Positions 42,313 through 48,717 of a stretch of 64,000 nt of DNA are shown here, in pieces. Under the pieces are notes generated by a model. The model saw only the letters and a list, made by a program, of their open reading frames with translations. It was not told the DNA's origin and ran no database searches. Every line of letters begins with the position of its first letter. Position 1 is the first letter of the stretch. The translations under genes were made by a program, and so were the position numbers. This stretch comes from Nocardioidaceae bacterium (lineage in GTDB: Bacteria; Actinomycetota; Actinomycetes; Propionibacteriales; Nocardioidaceae): positions 1,847,827-1,911,826 of the forward strand of contig CP076053.1 of assembly GCA_018672315.1 (NCBI GenBank), read 5' to 3'.

Positions 42313-43197
42313 GTGACGCCCCCGCGTCTGCCGGGCCTCGGAGGTGAGCCGCCCGCGGGCCGCTGCCTGGTCCTGGGCGTCCTGAACGTCACCCCCGACT
42401 CCTTCTCCGACGGTGGCCGCTGGTCGACCCGTGCCGCTGCGGTCGAGCGCGGCACGGCGCTGGTCGCGGCGGGGGCCGACATCGTCGACGTGGGCGGGGA
42501 ATCGACGCGTCCGGGTGCCGCTCGGGTCCCCGCCGAGAAGGAGCTGGCCCGCGTGGTGCCGGTGGTGGAGCAGCTGGCCGCCGCCGGCGTGCCGGTCAGC
42601 GTCGACACCACCCGCGCCGAGGTCGCGGTCGCGTGCGTCGAGGCCGGCGCGGTGCTCGTCAACGACGTCTCGGGTGGACTGGCCGACCCGGCGATGCACG
42701 GCTGCGTCGCCGAGCTGGGCACGGCGTACGTCGCGATGCACTGGCGGGCCCACAGCGACCGCATGGACGACTTCGCCAGCTACCCGGCGGGTGTCGGCGC
42801 GGAGGTGGTGGACGAGCTGGCCGCGCGCCGCGACGCCGCGCTCGCCGCCGGGATCCTCCGTGACCGCCTGGTGCTCGACCCGGGCGTCGGGTTCGCGAAG
42901 ACGGCCACCCAGAACTGGGAGGTGCTGGCAGCGCTGCCCCGGCTCGCCCGGCTCGGTCAGCCGCTCCTGGTGGGCGCGTCCCGCAAGAGGTTCCTCGGGG
43001 CCCTGCCACCGCACGGCTCGCCGGGGGAGCCTCGCCCGGTCGAGCGGCGGGAGGCCGCCGGGGTGGCGGTGACCGTCCTGGCCGCGAGCCGCGGGGTCTG
43101 GGCGGTGCGGGTCCACGAGCCGGAGGCGCACCGTGACGCGATCGCGGTCCTCGGGGCGTGGGAGGCTGCCACCGGCGGCCCGACCGACGGGCCGTGA
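42313..43197 (+). CDS. folP: Dihydropteroate synthase
   Basis: 294 residues. LGVLNVTPDSFSDGG is the pterin/phosphate loop 1, and GADIVDVGGESTRPGAARV is loop 2. LVNDVSGGLADPAM, LVLDPGVGFAKT and LLVGASRKRFLG follow, the last with the essential Lys/Arg. It joins p-aminobenzoate to dihydropterin pyrophosphate and is the sulfonamide target. GTG 42313, 7 bp after folE. Confidence 0.96.
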   Translation: MTPPRLPGLGGEPPAGRCLVLGVLNVTPDSFSDGGRWSTRAAAVERGTALVAAGADIVDVGGESTRPGAARVPAEKELARVVPVVEQLAAAGVPVSVDTTRAEVAVACVEAGAVLVNDVSGGLADPAMHGCVAELGTAYVAMHWRAHSDRMDDFASYPAGVGAEVVDELAARRDAALAAGILRDRLVLDPGVGFAKTATQNWEVLAALPRLARLGQPLLVGASRKRFLGALPPHGSPGEPRPVERREAAGVAVTVLAASRGVWAVRVHEPEAHRDAIAVLGAWEAATGGPTDGP

Positions 43198-43212
43198 CGT
43201 GAGAGGAGTCCC

Positions 43213-43596
43213 GTGCGCGACCCGCAGACCGACCTCGACGAGCTCACCGTGCGTGGCATCGAGGTCTTCGCCCACCACGGCGTGCTCGAGTCCGAGCGCC
43301 GCGAGGGGCAGACGTTCCGCGTCGACCTGACGCTCGGACTCGGCACGAGCCTGGCGGCCCAGACCGACCGCCTGGAGGACACCGTGGACTACGGCGCCCT
43401 GGTCGGGGAGGTCGTGGCGGCGGTGGAGCGCGACCCGGTCGACCTGATCGAGACGGTCGCCCAGCGTGTTGCCGAGGTCTGCTTGACTGACCCACGCGTG
43501 CAGCGTGTGGTGGTCTCCCTCCACAAACCCCACGCACCGATCGATGCGACGTTCGACGACGTCGTCCTCACCATCACCCGGAGCCGCAGTGACTGA
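43213..43596 (+). CDS. folB: Dihydroneopterin aldolase
   Basis: 127 residues. VRGIEVFAHHGVLESERREGQTFRVDLTL carries the conserved Glu and the tunnel-fold start. DTVDYGALVGEVVAAVE and LIETVAQRVAEVCL are the family blocks, and VSLHKPHAPIDATFDDV contains the catalytic Lys. It cleaves dihydroneopterin to 6-hydroxymethyldihydropterin. GTG 43213 follows GAGAGGAG. It overlaps folK by 8 bp. Confidence 0.94.
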   Translation: MRDPQTDLDELTVRGIEVFAHHGVLESERREGQTFRVDLTLGLGTSLAAQTDRLEDTVDYGALVGEVVAAVERDPVDLIETVAQRVAEVCLTDPRVQRVVVSLHKPHAPIDATFDDVVLTITRSRSD

Positions 43597-44161
43597 GACC
43601 CCGAACCCGAACATCGTGGACGCCGACACCCTCACCGGTGAGATGCACCCGATCCGCCGGGTGGTCCTGAGCGTCGGCTCGAACCTCGGGGACCGGCTGC
43701 AGAACCTGCAGGGTGCGGTGAACTCCTTCGCCGACACCCCCGAGTGCTGGGTCACCGGTGTCTCCTCGGTGTACGAGACGGACCCGGTCGACGCCCCCGA
43801 GGGCTCCGAGGACTTCCTCAACGCGATCGTCCTCATCGACACGACGCTGTCGGCGCACCGTCTGCTCGACCGCGCGCAGGCCGTCGAGGAGGCGTACGGA
43901 CGCGAGCGGTCCGGCGAGGCCAACGAGCCCCGACCCCTCGACGTCGACATCATCGTGGTCGGGCGTCGCACGGCCGACGACGAGCACCTCACCCTGCCCC
44001 ACCCGCGGGCGAAGGACCGTGCGTTCGTGCTGGTGCCGTGGCACGAGCTGGAGCCGGACGCCGAGATCCCGGGCGTCGGTGCGATCGCGGACCTCGTCGA
44101 GCAGGTGGACGTCTCCACGGTGCGGCTGCGCGAGGACCTCGCCCTGGACCGTTCCCCCTGA
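43589..44161 (+). CDS. folK: 6-hydroxymethyl-7,8-dihydropterin pyrophosphokinase
   Basis: 190 residues. A 24-residue N-terminal lead precedes RRVVLSVGSNLGDRLQNLQGAV. SVYETDPVDAPEGSEDFLNAIVLIDT, EANEPRPLDVDIIVVG (magnesium-binding Asp pair) and LPHPRAKDRAFVLVPWHEL complete the HPPK signature. It transfers pyrophosphate from ATP to the pterin. GTG 43589 lies 8 bp inside folB and gives the only start near the conserved part besides ATG 43641. Confidence 0.94.
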   Translation: MTETPNPNIVDADTLTGEMHPIRRVVLSVGSNLGDRLQNLQGAVNSFADTPECWVTGVSSVYETDPVDAPEGSEDFLNAIVLIDTTLSAHRLLDRAQAVEEAYGRERSGEANEPRPLDVDIIVVGRRTADDEHLTLPHPRAKDRAFVLVPWHELEPDAEIPGVGAIADLVEQVDVSTVRLREDLALDRSP

Positions 44162-44188
44162 TGTCCTGACCGGCCGGGGCGTGGTGGT

Positions 44189-44755
44189 GTGAGCGGTCTG
44201 CGGACGACGTCGGTGTCGGCCCTGGTCGTCACCGCGGCCGTGTCCGCCCCGGCGGGGGCCGCGATCGGTCCGCTGGTGCAGTGGACCGGCGGTGCGGTGC
44301 CTCGCGTGCCGTGGTCGACCGTCGCGAGCCCGTGGTTCCTCGCCCTGGTGGTGGGCCTCGCGGCCTGGCAGACCTGGCGTCTCGTCGGCGGGGAGCCGCC
44401 GTGGCGTCGCACTCCCGACCGTCCGCCGCGCCCGCGCGAGGACGAGTCGCGCGAGGACGGGCGGCCTCGCGCGTCCCGACCCGGCCAGGTGGGTGTGGGT
44501 CGGCGGCTGGCGCCGCACCAGGCCGTGAACCGTCTGGTGCTCGGCAAGGCGGCGGCCCTGGCCGGAGCGGTGTGCGCGGGCGCGTACGTCGGGTTCGCGG
44601 TGGCCGCCCTGGGCGGCGTCGAACGTCAGCTGGACGGCGAGCGCGTGCTGCACTCCCTGGTCGCTGCCGCCGGTGGTCTGGCGCTGCTCGTGGCCGGGGT
44701 GCTGCTGGAGCGGGCGTGTCGCACGCAGGACCCCGGTGAGCCCGACCTAGCCTGA
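44189..44755 (+). CDS. DUF3180 membrane protein
   Basis: 188 residues with four spans: SALVVTAAVSAPAGAAIGPLV, ASPWFLALVVGLAAWQTWRL, AAALAGAVCAGAYVGFAVAAL and LVAAAGGLALLVAGVLLERAC. A basic/acidic Arg-rich loop separates the pairs. The block RLAPHQAVNRLVLGKAAALAGA is the DUF3180 signature. It follows folK in most actinobacteria; function unknown. GTG 44189, 27 bp after folK. Its stop overlaps the -10 box of the next gene. Confidence 0.82.
   Translation: MSGLRTTSVSALVVTAAVSAPAGAAIGPLVQWTGGAVPRVPWSTVASPWFLALVVGLAAWQTWRLVGGEPPWRRTPDRPPRPREDESREDGRPRASRPGQVGVGRRLAPHQAVNRLVLGKAAALAGAVCAGAYVGFAVAALGGVERQLDGERVLHSLVAAAGGLALLVAGVLLERACRTQDPGEPDLA
44748..44753 (+). promoter_or_regulatory. -10 box of 44761 gene (leaderless)
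   Basis: TAGCCT, 7 nt before ATG 44761, overlapping the TGA of the DUF3180 gene by one base. This allows the downstream gene to be transcribed independently of the fol operon. Confidence 0.55.
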
Positions 44756-44760
44756 CGGAC

Positions 44761-45321
44761 ATGTCGGACAGCACCGGTCCCTCGCGCGCACGTCATCGGC
44801 TGCGCAGCACGCGCGCGGTCCTGGCCGGCGCCTCAGTCCTCCTCGGCGCCGGGCTGGTGCTCGCGGCGACGCTTCGCGGTGAGGCCGCGTGGCTCTCGGG
44901 CGCGGCCGCGGCCTCGGTGCTGCTGGGCGCCCTCGCGGCGCGCCTGGTCTGGTACGAGGTGAGGGCGACGCGTCAGGCGGCTGCGTACGACCGGGCCCGG
45001 CAGGCCGAGCGATTCTCGGCCGAGAGCCTCGCGCGCAGCGCGGAGCACACCGTCGTCGTGGCTGCGCTGAGCCGTCGTCTGGACCACGGCCGCCGCGAGC
45101 TGGGGGCGGCGTACGCCGAGGCCGCGGGGGCGCGACGCCTGGCGGGCTCCTACCGGCGTCAGGCGGACGGGCTCCGCGAGCAGGTGAGGTCACTCGAGGA
45201 GGCGCTGGTCGCGCAGCAGACGGCCGCCGCGCAGCTGGCCGAGCAAGGACAGGAGATCACGCCCGAGGGCGTCGTACGACTGTCCGCGTGGGCCGCCGGG
45301 GGTGGTCGCCGCCCCGCCTGA
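44761..45321 (+). CDS. Membrane-anchored coiled-coil protein of unknown function
   Basis: 186 residues. Two N-terminal spans (about residues 18-38 and 43-62) are followed by a long Ala/Arg/Glu/Gln-rich helical stretch, about 70-165, with heptad-like repeats (ARQAERFSAESLARSAEHTVV, LREQVRSLEEALVAQQTAAAQLAEQG). It probably sits in the membrane with a cytoplasmic coiled coil. The family is not recognised. Leaderless start by TAGCCT 7 nt upstream. Confidence 0.65.
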   Translation: MSDSTGPSRARHRLRSTRAVLAGASVLLGAGLVLAATLRGEAAWLSGAAAASVLLGALAARLVWYEVRATRQAAAYDRARQAERFSAESLARSAEHTVVVAALSRRLDHGRRELGAAYAEAAGARRLAGSYRRQADGLREQVRSLEEALVAQQTAAAQLAEQGQEITPEGVVRLSAWAAGGGRRPA

Positions 45322-45345
45322 GCGGGCGTGCGCGATCATGGTGGC

Positions 45346-46494
45346 GTGACAGCCGCTGACGAGCACCCGGCGTACGAGGTCGACCCCGAGGCGACCGTGC
45401 CGAAGGAGAGCCGTTTCGAGACCGATCCGGACGTGGCCCTGGCGGGGGTGTCGCACGACCTGCCCGCGGGGTGGGGGTGGCGCCGCGCCGAGCCGGACGA
45501 CGGGCCGGAGGTGCTCGCGTTGCTGCGAGCCCACGAGGAGGCGGGCCGAGGTCACGCCTCGGCCGGTCCCGAGGACGTCGAGGTGGAGCTCTCGCGGCGT
45601 GGCCTGCGGATGCGCGAGAACGTCCTGGTGGTCGACGCCGAGGGGCGGGCCCGCGGCTGGGGCAGCGTGCACGACCGCTCGATCGGTCGCATGCTGCTGG
45701 TCGTGGTGCCGGACCGGACGCTGGAGCCCGGACCACGCCGCGCGGTGTGCGCGGTGCTGTTCGCGTGGGCGCGCGCCCAGGCCCGCGAGCTCGGTCACGG
45801 TCGAGGGCTGGAGGTGCAGCAGATCGACACCGGGGCGTTCGCGGCGGACGAGGAGTTCCGCGCCGAGCTGCGCGCGGGCGGGTTCGAGCACGTCCGCACG
45901 TGGTGGCAGATGTCGCGGCCGGTGACGGCGGAGGACGCCGGTCTCGTGCCGGACCCGACGGGCTGGAGCATCGATGCCGGCGCGCGCATCCGGCAGCTGG
46001 AGCGCGGACCGGACGGTATGCCGCCCGAGGAGGACCTGCGCGGGATGCACGACGTGCTCGAGTCGGCGTTCCTCGACCACTTCAACTCCACCCCGGAGTC
46101 CTTCGCCGAGTGGCTCCACCGGCTCCGCGAGGACCCGGGCCACCGGTGGGACCACTGGTGGCTGGCCGAGCTCGCCGAGGACGGCGACAGCGGCGTGTGG
46201 CAGCCGGTGGGTGGCCTGGCCGGAACGCTCTCCGAGGGTGAGGGGGACGAGCCGGACGGGTCGTACGTCTCCTACATCGGCGTCACCGAGGCCGCCCGCG
46301 GCCGCGGCGTCGCGAAGGGCCTGCTCCACACGATCATCGCCGACGCGGCGGTCTCGGGTCGCAACCGCGTGGGCCTGGAGGTGGACGCGGACTCACCGAC
46401 GGGAGCGGACCGCCTCTACCGGGGCCTGGGCTGGGAGACGAGCTACGAGACCGAGTCGTGGCACACGTTCACTGGGCTCGGCGAGGACGGGTGA
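45346..46494 (+). CDS. Protein with two tandem GNAT domains
   Basis: 382 residues. The first domain (about 35-190) is degenerate, without a clear acetyl-CoA loop. The second (about 205-375) is complete: YVSYIGVTEAARGRGVAKGLLHTII followed by VGLEVDADSPTGADRLYRGLGWE. The two-domain layout resembles mycothiol synthase MshD and similar actinobacterial proteins, but I cannot assign that function. GTG 45346 is chosen (GATCAT 6 nt upstream); ATG 45337 is out of frame. It converges on the metallopeptidase gene over a 151-bp gap with strong inverted repeats. Confidence 0.75.
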   Translation: MTAADEHPAYEVDPEATVPKESRFETDPDVALAGVSHDLPAGWGWRRAEPDDGPEVLALLRAHEEAGRGHASAGPEDVEVELSRRGLRMRENVLVVDAEGRARGWGSVHDRSIGRMLLVVVPDRTLEPGPRRAVCAVLFAWARAQARELGHGRGLEVQQIDTGAFAADEEFRAELRAGGFEHVRTWWQMSRPVTAEDAGLVPDPTGWSIDAGARIRQLERGPDGMPPEEDLRGMHDVLESAFLDHFNSTPESFAEWLHRLREDPGHRWDHWWLAELAEDGDSGVWQPVGGLAGTLSEGEGDEPDGSYVSYIGVTEAARGRGVAKGLLHTIIADAAVSGRNRVGLEVDADSPTGADRLYRGLGWETSYETESWHTFTGLGEDG

Positions 46495-46497
46495 GCG

Positions 46498-46572
46498 CCG
46501 TCGTCTGGACTGACGAGCACGGACGTCCGCGAGGAACGAGCGGACGTCCGCGCGCAGGAGGGAAGACGACGG
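46498..46572. terminator. Nested inverted and direct repeats between convergent genes
   Basis: CCGTCGTC (46498-46505) pairs with GACGACGG (46565-46572). Between them lie two copies of CGGACGTCCGCG (46520-46531 and 46541-46552), each holding a palindrome CGGACGTCCG. A cruciform or bidirectional terminator is likely. The remaining 73 bp to the metallopeptidase stop show nothing recognisable. Confidence 0.5.
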
Positions 46573-46645
46573 TCTGAGCGAACCCGCCGCAGCCCGTGGG
46601 CACGCCGGTCTCAGCGCGTCAGCCGCAGCCCATCAATACAGCCCA

Positions 46646-47704
46646 TCAGTACTGCGGGTCGTTCGTCTCCGCCCCACCTGCGATGTCCTGGGACGCGCCC
46701 GCCGTCATCCCGCTCGTGACCGCCTCGATCTCCTCCGCCCGGCGCCGTTCGCCCTCCTCGGCGATGAGCGTGTGGACCCGGTCGAGCTTGTCGATCACCG
46801 CGGGCGGCAGCACGAAGGGGTACAGGTCGCCCTGTCCGAGTGACCGGTTGATCTGGTTGAAGGCAGTGCTCATCGGCAGCCAGGTGCCGACGACGACGTC
46901 GGCGAAGCGTCGTACGGAGACGTTGGGGTCGACGGCGAGGCCGAAGTGGTGGGCGGTGTCGAGGGCGTCGCGGATGTGGAGCACGTGGGCGAAGGTCTCG
47001 GCCCAGTCCTCCCAGGGGTGCATGGTGGCGTACTCGGAGACATAGTTCTCGGCCCAGTCCGCGGGCGGTCCTTCGCTGTAGTGCCGGTCGATCTCGGCCT
47101 GGTAGTCGGCGCGTTCGTCGCCGAACATGGCGCGGAAGGCGTCCTCGTCGCGGCCTTCGACGAGGACGGTCCAGTAGTAGTGCCCGATCTCGTGGCGGAA
47201 GTGGCCGAGCAGGGTCCGGTAGGCCTCGCCGAGCTGGAGGCGCACCTGCTCGCGGTGCAGGGTGTCGCCCTCGGCGAGGTCGAGAGTGATGACGCCGTCG
47301 GCGTGGCCGGTGATGACGTTCTCCTCGACGCTGGAGAGGAGGTCGAAGATGACGCCGGGGCCGTCGTCGCTGTCCTTGCGCTGCACGGGCAGCCCGAGGC
47401 CGTCGAGCTCGTGGAGGAGGCGTCGTTTGGCCTGTTCCGCGCGGTAGTACTGGGGGAGGCCCTCGAGGTCGGAGTCGGCGGGTCGGGTGCGGGTCAGCGA
47501 GCACGCGAAGCAGGGGGTGTCGGCGATCTCGGGCAGCCAGTTGCAGCCGTTGAGGTCGAGGTTGACGCACGGGGTCAGCCCGTCGGTGAGGGCGACGAAG
47601 GCGCGGTCGGCGCGGGCGTACGCGACGGGGCTCTGGCAGGTGACGCAGACGGAGTTCTCGAAGTAGAGGGTCGCGTCGCAGACGGGACAGGTGAAGGGCT
47701 GCAC
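46646..47704 (-). CDS. Zinc-ribbon putative zinc metallopeptidase (DUF2248/peptidase_Mx)
   Basis: 352 residues. N-terminal zinc ribbon: CPVCD at 6-10 and CVTC at 20-23, with another Cys pair CFAC near 65-68. The peptidase site is HEIGH (171-175) in LGHFRHEIGHYYW, with further conserved YVSEYATMHPWEDWAETFAHVLHI downstream providing a possible third ligand. This family often lies next to DUF2126/ATP-grasp/transglutaminase genes, as here, so it may process the product of that system. ATG 47704; 89 bp after the transglutaminase stop on the same strand. Confidence 0.8.
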   Translation of the reverse strand: MQPFTCPVCDATLYFENSVCVTCQSPVAYARADRAFVALTDGLTPCVNLDLNGCNWLPEIADTPCFACSLTRTRPADSDLEGLPQYYRAEQAKRRLLHELDGLGLPVQRKDSDDGPGVIFDLLSSVEENVITGHADGVITLDLAEGDTLHREQVRLQLGEAYRTLLGHFRHEIGHYYWTVLVEGRDEDAFRAMFGDERADYQAEIDRHYSEGPPADWAENYVSEYATMHPWEDWAETFAHVLHIRDALDTAHHFGLAVDPNVSVRRFADVVVGTWLPMSTAFNQINRSLGQGDLYPFVLPPAVIDKLDRVHTLIAEEGERRRAEEIEAVTSGMTAGASQDIAGGAETNDPQY

Positions 47705-47793
47705 CTGCTGTTCCTGCGTCTGCGGGGGGCGCGGTAAACGTCGGGTCGGCGTGGCTTATGCGTGATTCGTCTGATTCGGCCGAGGGGTGCGGG

Positions 47794-48717
47794 TCAGCCG
47801 GCCGACGGCTCGGGTGCCGGTGCGGTGACGGGCTCGACGTCGACGGTGACGGTGATCGTCGAGGTGGTCGCCTCGGTGAAGATGACGCCCTTGACGGGCG
47901 GCACGTCGGCGTAGTCGCGTCCCCAGCCCACGGTGACGTGGCGGTCGCCGACGACGCAGTCGTTGGTGGGGTCCACGGCGATCCACCCGCGCGCGGGGAG
48001 CCAGACCGCGAGCCAGGCGTGGGTGGCGTCGGCCCCGACGACCCGTTCGCGACCGGGGGGCGGGTCGGTGGAGAGGTACCCGGAGACGTACCGCGCGGCG
48101 AGACCGTGCCCGCGCAGCCCGGCGATCATCAGGTGCGCGAAGTCCTGGCACACGCCGCTGCGCTGGGCGAGCACGTCGGGGACGCGGGTCGAGACGTCGG
48201 TCGAGCCGGGCAGGTACTCGAAGTCGGCGTGCACGCGGCTGGTCAGCTCGACGACCGCGTCGAGCAAGGGGCGACCCGGGCCCAGCGACTCCGCCGCGTA
48301 CGCCGTGGCGCCGTCGGCGATCTCCACGAGCGGTGAAGGCACGGCGTGCTCCCCGGCGAGGGCGGCGTCCGGCAGGTCCAGGCGGGTCGCAGGACGGGCC
48401 TCCTCCCACGAGGTGGCGTCGTCGGGCAGGGGCTGCGCCGTCACCGCGACGAGGCTGCGGGCGGCGACCACGAGCCGGCGGTGCCGGGCGGTCACGTGGA
48501 AGTAGGACCCGGTGTTGCCCTCGGAGTCGGAGTGCTCGTGCCGGTCGCTGGCGGCGGGGGTGAGGAGGAGCTCGTGCTCGTGCACCTGCTGCCCGGTCAT
48601 GTCCCGGGGGCGGGCCGCGACCATGCCGTAGGAGTCGACGACGTCGTCGTCGTAGTCGTAGACGGTGTCGTGGCTGATGCGGTACCAGCGGGCCGGGCCG
48701 GGCCTGGTCCCGCTCAC
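47794..48717 (-). CDS. Transglutaminase-like cysteine peptidase-fold protein
   Basis: 307 residues. N-terminal beta domain: RWYRISHDTVYDYDDDVVDSYGMVAARPRD, as in bacterial transglutaminase N-domains. Core triad: Cys in RSGVCQDFAHLMIAGLRGHGLAARYVSGYL, His in ATHAWLAVWLPARGW, Asp in IAVDPTND. It could hydrolyse or form amide bonds. GTG 48717 overlaps the stop of the ATP-grasp/alpha-E gene (GTGA), so the two are coupled. Third gene of the predicted amidoligase cluster. Confidence 0.87.
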   Translation of the reverse strand: MSGTRPGPARWYRISHDTVYDYDDDVVDSYGMVAARPRDMTGQQVHEHELLLTPAASDRHEHSDSEGNTGSYFHVTARHRRLVVAARSLVAVTAQPLPDDATSWEEARPATRLDLPDAALAGEHAVPSPLVEIADGATAYAAESLGPGRPLLDAVVELTSRVHADFEYLPGSTDVSTRVPDVLAQRSGVCQDFAHLMIAGLRGHGLAARYVSGYLSTDPPPGRERVVGADATHAWLAVWLPARGWIAVDPTNDCVVGDRHVTVGWGRDYADVPPVKGVIFTEATTSTITVTVDVEPVTAPAPEPSAG

